Positions 1 through 8,636 are shown, numbered from the stretch's first letter. The stretch: 64,000 nucleotides of DNA from PALSA-894 sp963828625 (GCA_963828625.1 CAWHEX010000011.1:310001-374000); one strand, 5' to 3'. Numbers and translations are program-made. Notes: generated from the letters alone by a model not told the origin.

Positions 1-167
1 CCGACAGCGAACTCGGCGCGAAGGGCGCGGGCGAGGCGGGAACGGCGGGTGCACCGGCGGCGGTGATGAACGCCGTGAACGACGCACTGGCGCCGCTCGG
101 CGCCAAGCTGATCACCGAAATGCCGATCACGCCGACCGTGGTGCTCAAGGCGCTCGGCAAGGTCTGA
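1..167 (+). CDS. Xanthine dehydrogenase/CO dehydrogenase family molybdopterin-binding subunit, C-terminal fragment
   Basis: Only the last 54 codons are in the window; reading starts at base 3 and ends at TGA 165-167. The fragment contains GAKGAGEAGTAGAP followed by AVMNAVNDALAPLG, the C-terminal Gly/Glu signature of the large molybdenum-cofactor subunit of the xanthine dehydrogenase/CoxL family. These enzymes hydroxylate N-heterocycles, aldehydes or CO in complexes with FAD and [2Fe-2S] subunits. The substrate cannot be told from the tail. The gene is separated by about 100 bases from the MarR gene downstream, so it is probably a different transcription unit. Confidence 0.8.
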   Translation, partial: DSELGAKGAGEAGTAGAPAAVMNAVNDALAPLGAKLITEMPITPTVVLKALGKV

Positions 168-224
168 GCGGCCGGTCTGCCTTCAGGCCTCCCCAGATAT
201 GCGCTTCTGCGTATTGTGGATATT

Positions 225-238
225 ATAAGCCAGCTTAT
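225..238. promoter_or_regulatory. Perfect palindrome, candidate MarR operator
   Basis: ATAAGC-CA-GCTTAT is a perfect inverted repeat with 6-base arms, 33 bases before the MarR start codon. It lies in an AT-rich patch of otherwise GC-rich sequence. MarR regulators commonly bind short palindromes over their own promoters, so autoregulation of the marR-emrAB operon is the likely role. This is inferred from position and symmetry only. Confidence 0.5.
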
Positions 239-271
239 CTTTCCGACGATCCTTTCAAAGCCGGAATCGAT

Positions 272-745
272 ATGCGCCCCCGCAACCCTCGCCGTGAATT
301 TGCTTTTCTTATCAGTGACGTAGCGCGCCTGCTGCGCACCCATGCGGACCAGCGGGCGCGCCAGTTCGGCATGACCCGCGCCCAATGGGCGGTGCTGGCC
401 CGGCTCGAATCCAACGAAGGGCTGAAGCAGTCGGAACTCGCCGAAATGCTCGACCTCCAGCCGATCACGCTGACCCGTCTGGTCGATCGCCTGTGCGCGA
501 GCGGGCTGATCGAGCGGCGCGCCGACGCGAACGACCGCCGCGTCAAGCGCCTCTATCTCACCGCGCAGGCGCGGCCGCTGATGGATCGGCTCGCGGCGCT
601 CGGCCAGGACATGATGGGAGCCGTACTCGACGGGTTCGACCTCGCGACCGTCGAACGGATGATCCTCGAACTCTCGCACGCGAAGGAAAATCTGAAAGCC
701 GCCATCGCCAGGAAGCCGGCGGCAAAAGCCGCTGTGGCGGCCTGA
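272..745 (+). CDS. MarR family transcriptional regulator
   Basis: The 157-residue protein has the MarR winged-helix layout: an N-terminal dimerisation helix, a helix-turn-helix (LKQSELAEMLDLQPITLTRL, about residues 51-70) and a wing with the family DxRxxR-like motif (DANDRRVKRLYLT). It lies 12 bases upstream of an EmrA-type pump gene, so it probably represses the efflux operon and is released by a phenolic or other aromatic ligand, as in MarR/EmrR systems. The C-terminus is Ala/Lys-rich (about the last 12 residues) and probably disordered. The ATG start follows the palindrome at 225-238. The effector is unknown. Confidence 0.88.
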   Translation: MRPRNPRREFAFLISDVARLLRTHADQRARQFGMTRAQWAVLARLESNEGLKQSELAEMLDLQPITLTRLVDRLCASGLIERRADANDRRVKRLYLTAQARPLMDRLAALGQDMMGAVLDGFDLATVERMILELSHAKENLKAAIARKPAAKAAVAA

Positions 746-757
746 GGCAGGCAGATC

Positions 758-1891
758 ATGGCCGAGAAAGTCGTCGAACTTCGCAAGACGCAGGACGATG
801 TCGCGGCACCCGTCGCGACCGCGAAACCCGCGCGCTCGCGTGCGCGGCTGCGGCTCGTGCTGCTCGTCGTGCTGCCGTTGATCGCACTCGGCATCGGCTC
901 GTACTTCTACCTGATCTCCGGCCGCTACATTTCGACCGACAACGCCTATGTGGGCGCGCAGAAGGTGCTCATCACGCCGGACATCTCCGGCAAGATCGCC
1001 AAGGTTGCGGTGATCGAAGGGCAGCGCGTGAATGCCGGCGAGGCATTGTTCGAGATCGATCCCGAACCGTTCCGCATTTCGGTGACGCAAGCCGAAGCGC
1101 GGCTCGCGGGGGTGCGCACCGAGTTCGCCAATCTGAAGACCAATTACGCGTCGATCGCGCGGCGCATGACGCTTGCGCGCGAGACCGTGGATCTGAAGCA
1201 GCGCGACGTCGACCGCAAGAGCACGTTGCTCGCGAACCGCACGGGCTCGCAGGTCGATACCGACAATGCGCTCAACGCCGTCGTTACGGCAAAGACACAG
1301 CTCGAAATGCTCGAGCAGCAGCAGGAAGCGATCCGCAACCAGCTCCTCGGTGAACCGGACCTCGCGATCGAGAAATATCCGCCCTATGCGCAGGCCGCGG
1401 CCGCGCTCGATCAGGCCAAGCGCGACCTCGACCATACGGTGCTGCGCGCGCCGATCGCCGGCATCGCAACGCAAGTCACCAGCATCCAGCTCGGCCGTTA
1501 CGTCACGGCCGGCACGCCGGTGTTCAGCCTGATCGACGATGCGAAGCCCTGGGTCGACGCGAACCCAAAGGAAACCGACATCACGCATCTCAAGATCGGC
1601 CAGCCGGTCGCGATCTACGTCGACACGTTCCCCGGCCGCGCCTTCAGCGGCAAGGTCGCGGCAGTTTCGCCCGGAACGGGCGCGCAATTCGCGATCCTGC
1701 CGCCGCAGAACGCGAGCGGAAACTGGGTCAAGGTGGTGCAGCGCGTGCCCGTGCGGGTCGAGTTCGCGCCGAACGAAGACCTGCGCGATCTGCGCGCCGG
1801 GATGAGCGTCACGGTCGAGATCGATACCGGCCGGCAGAACACGGTGCTGTCCGGCCTCGGCTTCACCAGCCGGGCGGAGTCGCGCAAATGA
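758..1891 (+). CDS. emrA: EmrA-type membrane fusion protein (HlyD family)
   Basis: This is the periplasmic adaptor of a tripartite multidrug pump. The 377-residue protein has a cytoplasmic N-terminus, one membrane anchor at about residues 32-53, then the split biotinyl-lipoyl domain (YISTDNAYVGAQ near the first half) around a long helical hairpin rich in Gln, Glu and Ala, and a beta-barrel C-terminal part. The stop overlaps the start of emrB by four bases (ATGA), so the two are translationally coupled. Together with the MarR gene it forms a typical regulator-emrA-emrB operon, probably exporting toxic aromatic acids. Confidence 0.9.
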   Translation: MAEKVVELRKTQDDVAAPVATAKPARSRARLRLVLLVVLPLIALGIGSYFYLISGRYISTDNAYVGAQKVLITPDISGKIAKVAVIEGQRVNAGEALFEIDPEPFRISVTQAEARLAGVRTEFANLKTNYASIARRMTLARETVDLKQRDVDRKSTLLANRTGSQVDTDNALNAVVTAKTQLEMLEQQQEAIRNQLLGEPDLAIEKYPPYAQAAAALDQAKRDLDHTVLRAPIAGIATQVTSIQLGRYVTAGTPVFSLIDDAKPWVDANPKETDITHLKIGQPVAIYVDTFPGRAFSGKVAAVSPGTGAQFAILPPQNASGNWVKVVQRVPVRVEFAPNEDLRDLRAGMSVTVEIDTGRQNTVLSGLGFTSRAESRK

Positions 1892-3432
1892 TGCGCGCGG
1901 CCGCGGGCCTGTCTCCCGCCGCGCGGCGCACGCTGCTCACCGTCTGCACCATGACGGCGACGATCATGCAGGCGCTCGACACGACGATCGCCAACGTCGC
2001 GCTTCCCTACATGCAGGGCTCGCTCTCCGCCTCGCAGGATCAGATCAGCTGGGTGCTGACCTCGTACATCGTGGCCGCCGCCGTGATGACGGCGCCGGTC
2101 GGCTGGCTCGCCGACCGCTTCGGCCGCAAGAAGCTGTTTCTCGTCTGCGTTGGCGGTTTCACGATCGCGTCGCTGCTGTGCGCGCTGGCGCAGAACATCG
2201 AGCAGATCGTCATCTTTCGCCTGATGCAGGGCATGTGCGGCGCCGCGCTGGTGCCGCTGTCGCAGTCCGTGATGCTCGACGCCTACCCGATCGAGCAGCG
2301 CGGGCAGGCGATGGGCATCTGGGGCGTCGGCGTGATGCTCGGGCCGATCATGGGCCCGACGCTCGGTGGCTGGCTCACGCAGAATTACTCCTGGCACTGG
2401 GTGTTCCTGGTTAATCTCCCGGTCGGTGTGCTGACCGTGTTCGGTCTGCTCGTCTTCATGGATGAGACGAAGCGCCACGAGCACCTGCGCTTCGACTGGT
2501 TCGGCTTTCTGGCGCTTGCGGCCGGCATCGGCGGCGTGCAGCTGATGCTCGACCGCGGCGAACAGCTCGGCTGGTTCGGCTCGCCCGAGATCATCGCCGA
2601 ACTAATCATTTCGGTCGTCGGCTTCTATTATTTCTTCGCTCACTCGCTCACCACCAGCGAGCCGTTCGTGCGCTTCGCGATCTTCCGCGACCGCAACTTC
2701 CTCATCGGCTGCTTCTTCATGATGGTCATGGGGCTGATGCTGTTCTCGTCGATGGCGCTGTCCGCGCCGTTCATCCAGAACGTGCTCGGCTACCCGATCG
2801 AGACGACCGGCTGGCTGCTTGCATCGCGCGGTCTAGGCACGCTGGTCGGCATGGCGATCATCGGGCGGCTGCTGCGCCTCGTCGAGGCGCGCTACCTGAT
2901 CCTGTTCGGGCTCACGCTCACCGCGCTGACGATGTACCAGACGACCGGGTTCACAACCGATACCTCCAGCCACACGATCGTCGTCGTCGGTCTCGTTCAG
3001 GGCTTCGGCATGGGCTTCGTGTTCATTCCGCTGAGCACGGTCGCGTTCCTGACCCTGGAGCCGCGCTATCGCACCGACGGCACCGCCATGCTGACGCTGG
3101 TGCGCAATGTCGCAAGTTCGGCCGGGATCTCCGTCGTGATTGCGAACCTCACCAATCTCACCACGACGTTCCGCAGCCAGCTTGCCGAGCACATCTCCCC
3201 GTTCAACGATGCGCTGCGCAACGTGGACGTTTCGCGCTGGCTCGACTTCGCGACCGATCAGGGCCGTGCGCTCGCCGACCAGATGATCACGTTGCAGGCC
3301 GTCATCATGGCCTATGCGAACGACTTCATGCTGCTGACGGTCGTGTGCGTGCTGTCGATCCCGTTCGTCTTCGCGATCGGTTCGACGGCGTCGCTGCGCG
3401 GCCGCAAAGTCGCGGTCGAGGTGGTGGAGTAG
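1888..3432 (+). CDS. emrB: EmrB/QacA-type MFS drug efflux transporter (DHA2, 14 TM)
   Basis: The 514-residue inner-membrane protein belongs to the 14-helix DHA2 group. It shows an early TM1 Asp motif (QALDTTIANVALPYM), the loop 2-3 motif GWLADRFGRKKLF and the antiporter motif C (GVMLGPIMGPTLGGW, about residues 148-162). It is a proton antiporter expected to work with EmrA and an outer-membrane TolC-like channel that is not in the window. Its stop codon abuts the stop of the convergent CoA-transferase gene at 3433 with no spacer. Confidence 0.92.
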   Translation: MMRAAAGLSPAARRTLLTVCTMTATIMQALDTTIANVALPYMQGSLSASQDQISWVLTSYIVAAAVMTAPVGWLADRFGRKKLFLVCVGGFTIASLLCALAQNIEQIVIFRLMQGMCGAALVPLSQSVMLDAYPIEQRGQAMGIWGVGVMLGPIMGPTLGGWLTQNYSWHWVFLVNLPVGVLTVFGLLVFMDETKRHEHLRFDWFGFLALAAGIGGVQLMLDRGEQLGWFGSPEIIAELIISVVGFYYFFAHSLTTSEPFVRFAIFRDRNFLIGCFFMMVMGLMLFSSMALSAPFIQNVLGYPIETTGWLLASRGLGTLVGMAIIGRLLRLVEARYLILFGLTLTALTMYQTTGFTTDTSSHTIVVVGLVQGFGMGFVFIPLSTVAFLTLEPRYRTDGTAMLTLVRNVASSAGISVVIANLTNLTTTFRSQLAEHISPFNDALRNVDVSRWLDFATDQGRALADQMITLQAVIMAYANDFMLLTVVCVLSIPFVFAIGSTASLRGRKVAVEVVE

Positions 3433-4545
3433 CTAACCGAACTCCTTCCGCACCTTCTCGGTATGCTCGCCGAGCGCCGGAATGCGGCCGTAGCTGCGCG
3501 GCGTGTCACGGACCGGGGCAGGGGCGGGATAGGACACCGGGCCGCTCGGCGTCTCGACGCTGATGCGCCGCAGGTGCGGGTGCGTGATCAGGCCCGCCAC
3601 ATCGTTTACACGAGCGAATGCGATGTCCGCGGCCTCGAGCTTTCCGGACAGCGTGTCGGCATCCATCGTGGCGAACGAAGCCGCGACCTTGCCGTCCGTG
3701 TCGGCGCGATGCTTCACCCGGTCCATGAGCTTGGCGAATTTCGGATCGGCGGCGAGCGTCGCATCGCCCATCACCTTCTCGGCCAGAATGCGCCACTCGC
3801 GGTCGTTCTGGATCGAAATGAGAATGTCGGCACCGTCCTTCGTCTTGAACACGCCGTAGGGCGAAATCGAGGGGTGCGAGAGACCGAGCCGCTTCGGCGA
3901 CTGCCCGCCCTCGTGATGCAGCAACGGCACCGTCATCCAGTCAGCCATAGCGTCGAACAGCGACACGCTGATCGCCGCACCCTCTCCGGTGCGGCCGCGC
4001 CCGATGATCGCCTCCAGCGTCGCCTCGTAGGCGTTCATGCCGGAGGCGACGTCCGTGACCGAGACGCCGACGCGGGCAGGGGCCTCGGGCCCGCCGGTGA
4101 CAGAGGCAAGCCCGCTCTCGGCCTGCACCAGCAGGTCGTAGGACTTGCGCGTCGCGTAGGGGCCGCTCTCGCCGAAGCCCGAGATCGAGACGCAGATCAG
4201 CTTCGGATAGTCGCGGCGCAGCCGGTCGATCGCGAAGCCGAGCTTGCCGATGGCGCCGGGCTTGAGGTTCTGGATGAACACGTCGGCCCTGGCGAGCATG
4301 CGCTCCAGCAGCGCCTTGTCGTCCGCCTTGGTAAGATCGAGGACGACAGACTCCTTGCCGCGATTGAGCCAGACGAAATAGGCGCTCTCGCCGCCTGCAA
4401 GCTTGTCGTAGCCGCGCGCGAAATCGCCCTCCGGCCGCTCGATCTTGATCACGCGCGCCCCCGCGTCCGCGAGCCGGCACGCGCAGGTCGGCGCCGCGAC
4501 CGCCTGTTCGAGCGAAATGACCAACAGGCCTTCGAGCGGAAGCAT
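3433..4545 (-). CDS. CaiB/BaiF class III CoA-transferase
   Basis: The 370-residue protein is a family III CoA-transferase: N-terminal LEGLLVISLEQAVAAP, the CoA-binding GARVIKIERPEGDFAR, and the catalytic Asp in SYDLLVQAESGL (about residue 139), which forms the aspartyl-CoA thioester. It would activate a carboxylic acid by CoA transfer. Its ATG overlaps the acyl-CoA dehydrogenase stop (TAATG), making it the last gene of a tightly coupled run with an SDR, a MaoC hydratase and an acyl-CoA dehydrogenase. The order suggests beta-oxidation-like processing of an organic acid. The substrate is unknown; mesaconate/citramalate-type transferases are an alternative within the family. Confidence 0.85.
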   Translation of the reverse strand: MLPLEGLLVISLEQAVAAPTCACRLADAGARVIKIERPEGDFARGYDKLAGGESAYFVWLNRGKESVVLDLTKADDKALLERMLARADVFIQNLKPGAIGKLGFAIDRLRRDYPKLICVSISGFGESGPYATRKSYDLLVQAESGLASVTGGPEAPARVGVSVTDVASGMNAYEATLEAIIGRGRTGEGAAISVSLFDAMADWMTVPLLHHEGGQSPKRLGLSHPSISPYGVFKTKDGADILISIQNDREWRILAEKVMGDATLAADPKFAKLMDRVKHRADTDGKVAASFATMDADTLSGKLEAADIAFARVNDVAGLITHPHLRRISVETPSGPVSYPAPAPVRDTPRSYGRIPALGEHTEKVRKEFG

Positions 4546-5717
4546 TAGTACGACCGCGGCAAGCCGAGCACATGCTCGGCGAGAAACGAGAGAATGAGGT
4601 TGGTGGAGATCGGCGCGACCGAATAGAGCCGCGTCTCGCGGAACTTGCGCTCGATGTCAAATTCCTCCGCGAAGCCGAAGCCGCCGTGGGTCTGCACGCA
4701 CATATCGGCGGCGGCCCAAGAGGCATCGGCGGCGAGCATCTTCGCCATGTTGGCCTCGGCGCCGCAGTCCTTGCCCTGTTCGTAGAGCGAGGCCGCGTCA
4801 TGCACCATCAGTTCGGCGGCGCGCATCTGCGCATAAGCCTTCGCGATCGGAAACTGTATCCCCTGGTTCTGCCCGATCGGGCGGCCGAACACGGCGCGCT
4901 CCTTGGCGTAGGCCGTCGCCTTCTCGATGAACCACTTGGCATCGCCGATGCATTCCGCGCCAATGAGGATGCGTTCGGCGTTCATGCCGGAGAGGATATA
5001 GCGGAAGCCCTGACCCTCCTCGCCGACGAGGTTCTCGGCCGGCACGCGCAGGTCATCGAAGAATACTTCGGTTGTTGCATGATTCATCATCGTGCGGATC
5101 GGGTTGATCTTCAGGTTCTCGCCGCCAGCAAGCTTCATGTCGACGAGGAAAACGCTAAGGCCCTCGGTGCGCTTCTTCACCTGCTCGCGCGGCGTCGTAC
5201 GTGCAAGCAGCAGCATCAGGTCGGAATGCTCCGCGCGCGAGGTCCAGATCTTCTGCCCGTTGATGCGATAGCTTTCATTTCCATCGCGCACCGCTGTGGT
5301 GCGCAGGGCGAGCGTATCGGTCCCGGACGTCGGCTCGGTGACGCCAAAAGCCTGAAGGCGCAATTCGCCGCTCGCGATCTTCGGCAGGTAGCGCTGCTTC
5401 TGGTCGGCGTTGCCGTGCCGCAGCACGGTGCCCATCGTGTACATCTGCGCGTGGCAAGCCGCGCCATTGCAGCCCGCCGCCTGGATCTCCTCCATGATCG
5501 CGATGGCCGACGACATCGTGAGGCCGCTGCCGCCGTACTCCTCGGGGATCAGCGCGGCGAGGAAACCGGCCTTGGTGAGCGCCTCGACGAATTCGGTCGG
5601 ATAGCCGCGATCGCGGTCGAGCTTGCGCCAGTATTCGCCGGGAAAGTCCGCGCACAGCGCGCGCACCGCCGCGCGGATGCTGGCGATCTCCTCGCTGTCG
5701 CGTGTTGTTGCTGCCAT
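4545..5717 (-). CDS. Acyl-CoA dehydrogenase family flavoprotein
   Basis: The 390-residue protein starts at the ATG at 5717, which overlaps the MaoC stop codon; an open frame continues upstream but is antisense-like noise. Family features are LIPEEYGGSGL, the FAD/substrate region FGVTEPTSGTDTLAL and INGQKIWTS, and QTHGGFGFAEEFDIER near the C-terminus. At the usual catalytic Glu position (YEGT in most members) it reads LYSVAPISTNLI, so the canonical base is absent. It should oxidise an acyl-CoA or a related CoA ester using FAD and pass electrons to ETF. It is coupled to both neighbours by one-base overlaps. Confidence 0.88.
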   Translation of the reverse strand: MAATTRDSEEIASIRAAVRALCADFPGEYWRKLDRDRGYPTEFVEALTKAGFLAALIPEEYGGSGLTMSSAIAIMEEIQAAGCNGAACHAQMYTMGTVLRHGNADQKQRYLPKIASGELRLQAFGVTEPTSGTDTLALRTTAVRDGNESYRINGQKIWTSRAEHSDLMLLLARTTPREQVKKRTEGLSVFLVDMKLAGGENLKINPIRTMMNHATTEVFFDDLRVPAENLVGEEGQGFRYILSGMNAERILIGAECIGDAKWFIEKATAYAKERAVFGRPIGQNQGIQFPIAKAYAQMRAAELMVHDAASLYEQGKDCGAEANMAKMLAADASWAAADMCVQTHGGFGFAEEFDIERKFRETRLYSVAPISTNLILSFLAEHVLGLPRSY

Positions 5718-6577
5718 CAGTTGGCGATCTCGGCGCGCCCGTTGTTGAGCACGATCACGTCGCGCTCGATAATTCGCGCGCGGAAACTCACCACCGGCCC
5801 GTCGCGCCACATCTCGGTGCGGATCGTCTCGCCCGGATAGACCGGCGAGGAAAACCGCCCGGCGATCGAATTGAAGCGCGCCGGATCGTAGCCGCACATC
5901 GTTTTCAGGATCGCATGACCGGCGACGCCGAAGGTCGCAAGCCCGTGCAGGATCGGGCGCGGATATCCCGCGGCTTTCGCAATCGCCGGGTCGGCGTGCA
6001 GCGGGTTCATGTCGACATTCCAGCGATAGAATAATGCCATTTCCGGCCGTGTCGGCAGGTCGCATGTCACGTCCGGCGCGCGATCCGGGATCGCGTGCGG
6101 GGCGGGCGTCGGGCGCTGCGGGCCGCCGAAACCGCCGTCGCCGCGGCAGAAGCTCGTCTGGTTGATCGTCGCGAGAACCTCGCCGCTCGCCGCGTCGTGC
6201 ACCTTGCGCTCGGTGAAGATCAACGCGCCCTTGCCCGGCCCCTTGTCGACGATCTCGAGGATGCGCGAGCGGCCGATCAGCGAGCCGTTCGGCGGAAGCG
6301 GCTTGTGCAGGTCGACGCGATGCTCGCCGTGCACGCCTTTCACCCAGTCGATGCCGGTGTCGAGATCGCGCGCCCAGAAACCCGGATGCGCGACCACGCA
6401 GGGAAACGTCGGCAGGACCTTCAGGTCGTTCTCGTAGACGTAGCGCAACTCGTCCGCATCCGTCGGGTTCTGCCCGAGCCCAAGGCTGAGTGCATAGAAG
6501 ATCGCGTCGCGTTCGTTGTATTTTTGCGGCGACTTCGGAATCTTCAGCGCCATCAGCTTGTCGTAGATGATCGCCAT
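5717..6577 (-). CDS. MaoC-like enoyl-CoA hydratase, double hot-dog (FAS1/MFE2 type)
   Basis: The 286-residue protein begins at MAIIYDKLMALKIP (ATG at 6577, overlapping the SDR stop). It contains an N-terminal MaoC-like half and a C-terminal half with the hydratase-2 motif MNPLHADPAIAKAAGYPRPI followed by HGLATFG, where the Asp and His are catalytic. This matches (R)-specific 2-enoyl-CoA hydratases of the peroxisomal multifunctional enzyme type. It would hydrate the enoyl-CoA made by the adjacent acyl-CoA dehydrogenase, and the SDR would oxidise the hydroxyacyl-CoA. Confidence 0.88.
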   Translation of the reverse strand: MAIIYDKLMALKIPKSPQKYNERDAIFYALSLGLGQNPTDADELRYVYENDLKVLPTFPCVVAHPGFWARDLDTGIDWVKGVHGEHRVDLHKPLPPNGSLIGRSRILEIVDKGPGKGALIFTERKVHDAASGEVLATINQTSFCRGDGGFGGPQRPTPAPHAIPDRAPDVTCDLPTRPEMALFYRWNVDMNPLHADPAIAKAAGYPRPILHGLATFGVAGHAILKTMCGYDPARFNSIAGRFSSPVYPGETIRTEMWRDGPVVSFRARIIERDVIVLNNGRAEIAN

Positions 6578-7491
6578 TACACCGGATCCCAGGTGAACAC
6601 GTCGCCCGAGCGCTCCAGCGGCGTGAACGATTGCTTGAAGGCGCCCTTGAGCTGCGCGTCGAGCTTCTCCGGCGTCCAGCCGTCGGAGCGGTGCAGCACG
6701 CGCACCGGGCGCGGTTGCGAAAACAGGAAGATCTCGTTGTTGCGCACGCCGATAATCTGTCCGCTGATGCCCTCGGCCTTGTCGGAGCAGAGATAGACCG
6801 CGAGCGGCGCGATCTTGTCCGGCGTCATCTGCTTCAGGCGTTCGACGCGCTTCTTCTCGGCGTCGGTCTCGGTCGGGATCGAGCCGATCATGCGGCTCCA
6901 TGCCGACGGCGAGATGCAGTTCGAGCGCACGTTATGGCGCGCCATGTCGAGCGCGATGCCGCGCGCGAGGCCGTGAATGCCGAGCTTCGCCGCCATGTAG
7001 TTCGCCTGGCCGAAGTTCCCGATCAGGCCGGAGGTGGAGGTCATGTGCACCATCGCGCCCGAGTTCTGGTCGCGGAAATGGTTCGCGACCGCGCGCGCCA
7101 TGTTGAACGAGCCGTTGAGGTGCACGTTGATGACGTCGTGCCAATCCGACCAGCTCATGCGATGGAAGATGCGGTCGCGCAGGATGCCGGCGTTGTTCAC
7201 CAGAATGTCGACGTGACCGAACGTGTCGATCGCGGACTTCACGATGGCTTCGGCGTTCTGCGGCTCGGTGATCGAGAGCGTCGAGGCGATGGCCTTGCCG
7301 CCGGCCGCCTTGATCTCGTTCACGACCTCCTGCGCGGGCCCTTGATCCGCGCCGGAGCCGTCCAGCGCCGCGCCGATGTCGACCACGACGACGCTTGCGC
7401 CTTCTTTCGCCATCAGCATCGCGATGGCGCGCCCGATCCCGCGCCCCGCGCCGGTGACGATTGCGACCTTGCCGTCGACCATGCCGGTCAT
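6577..7491 (-). CDS. SDR family oxidoreductase (3-hydroxyacyl-CoA dehydrogenase type)
   Basis: This is a classical short-chain dehydrogenase of 304 residues, counted from the ATG at 7491 that overlaps the upstream stop (ATGA); a start four codons earlier is possible. It has the NAD(P) motif TGAGRGIGRA, NNAG (in ILVNNAGILRDR), the catalytic Ser in MTSTSGL and YMAAK as the YxxxK pair. The C-terminal extension (about 50 residues) resembles the hydroxyacyl-CoA dehydrogenase domain of peroxisomal MFE-2. It sits between a MetE-like gene and a MaoC hydratase, both translationally coupled to it. Confidence 0.87.
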   Translation of the reverse strand: MTGMVDGKVAIVTGAGRGIGRAIAMLMAKEGASVVVVDIGAALDGSGADQGPAQEVVNEIKAAGGKAIASTLSITEPQNAEAIVKSAIDTFGHVDILVNNAGILRDRIFHRMSWSDWHDVINVHLNGSFNMARAVANHFRDQNSGAMVHMTSTSGLIGNFGQANYMAAKLGIHGLARGIALDMARHNVRSNCISPSAWSRMIGSIPTETDAEKKRVERLKQMTPDKIAPLAVYLCSDKAEGISGQIIGVRNNEIFLFSQPRPVRVLHRSDGWTPEKLDAQLKGAFKQSFTPLERSGDVFTWDPV

Positions 7492-8597
7492 TGCTTGCCC
7501 CATACCTCATCCGCCAGCGCGGCGATCATGGCGAGCTTGGCCCATTGCTCGTCCTCGCTCAACACGTTGCCTTCCTCGGTCGAGGCGAAGCCGCACTGCG
7601 GCGAGAGGCAGAGCTGGTCCATCGGGACGAATTTCGAGGCCTCGTCGATGCGGCGTTTCAGGTCGTCTTTCTTCTCCAGCGCGCCGAGCTTGGACGAGAC
7701 AAGCCCGAGCACGATCTGCTTGTTGCCCTTCGGCACGAAACGCAGCGGCTCGAAGCCGCCGGCACGCTCGGTGTCGTATTCGAGGAAAAAGCCGTCGTAA
7801 TTGAGCTGGCCGAACAGCACCTCGGCCACCGGCTCATAGCCGCCCTCGGAAATCCAGGTAGAGCGGAAATTGCCGCGACAGATGTGAGTGGTGATCGTCA
7901 TGTCGGCGGGCTTTGCGGCCAGCGCCTGATTGATCATCTTCGCATATTTGCCCTGCAACTCGTCCGGATTGTCGCCGCGCTGGCGCGACTGCGCGCGCTC
8001 CTTCTCTGAGCACAGGAACGCCCAGATGGTGTCGTCGAACTGCAGATAGCGGCAGCCCGCGTCATAAAAGGCTTTCACGACCTTGGCGTAGGTGGTGCCG
8101 AGATCGTCGAAGAACTGGTCGAGGTCGGGATAGAGCGTCTTCGGGATCGACTGACGGCCAAAGCGGAAATGCAGCAGCGTCGGGGAGGGGATCGTCATCT
8201 TCGGCGTGACGCGCGTGTTCGCGGCCAGGAACTTGAAATGCTCGATCATCGGGTGACCTGAAAACCCGATCTTGCCGACGATGTCGGGCCGCTCCGCCTT
8301 GGTCTGCACGCCGGCGAACTGAATGCCGTGCTCGATCTGCTTCAGTTCCACGCCGTCGAGGGCGCAGAGGAAGTCGAAATGCCACCATGAGCGGCGGAAC
8401 TCGCCGTCGGTCGCAAGCTTCAGGCCGCACTCTTCCTGCTTGGCGACGATCTTCGTGATCTCGGCGTCCTCGACCGCCTTCAGTTGCTCAGCCGTGATCG
8501 CGCCGCTCTCGCGCTTCGCGCGCGCGTCCTTGATTGGCGCGGTGCGCAGGAAGCTGCCCACATGATCGGCGCGGTACGGCGGTTTCGTGCGTTGCAT
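7488..8597 (-). CDS. MetE catalytic-domain-like methyl/alkyltransferase, paralogue 1
   Basis: The 369-residue protein matches only the C-terminal (catalytic) half of cobalamin-independent methionine synthase (COG0620). The start MQRTKPPYRADHVGS was chosen by alignment with its neighbours. All zinc ligands of the family can be seen: HIC (H-x-C) in ITTHICRGNF, Glu in FFLEYD, and Cys in LSPQCGF. The IGS-like HVGSFLR and the TDGEFRRSWW acidic loop resemble the homocysteine-binding site. Stand-alone proteins of this size include core-MetE and epoxyalkane:CoM transferases, so the thiol acceptor is open. Its stop overlaps the SDR start by four bases, and it is the last of four tandem paralogues. Confidence 0.85.
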   Translation of the reverse strand: MQRTKPPYRADHVGSFLRTAPIKDARAKRESGAITAEQLKAVEDAEITKIVAKQEECGLKLATDGEFRRSWWHFDFLCALDGVELKQIEHGIQFAGVQTKAERPDIVGKIGFSGHPMIEHFKFLAANTRVTPKMTIPSPTLLHFRFGRQSIPKTLYPDLDQFFDDLGTTYAKVVKAFYDAGCRYLQFDDTIWAFLCSEKERAQSRQRGDNPDELQGKYAKMINQALAAKPADMTITTHICRGNFRSTWISEGGYEPVAEVLFGQLNYDGFFLEYDTERAGGFEPLRFVPKGNKQIVLGLVSSKLGALEKKDDLKRRIDEASKFVPMDQLCLSPQCGFASTEEGNVLSEDEQWAKLAMIAALADEVWGKQ

Positions 8598-8598
8598 G

Positions 8599-8636
8599 TC
8601 TATCCCCACACTTCCTCTCTATCCCCACACTTCCTC
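8599..8636. repeat. Perfect 19-bp tandem duplication between two MetE-like genes
   Basis: The sequence TCTATCCCCACACTTCCTC occurs twice back to back (8599-8617 and 8618-8636). The second copy encodes the last residues of paralogue 2 (EEVWG-stop, minus strand). The first copy forms most of the 21-base spacer before paralogue 1 and supplies its purine-rich ribosome-binding region. Confidence 0.9.
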
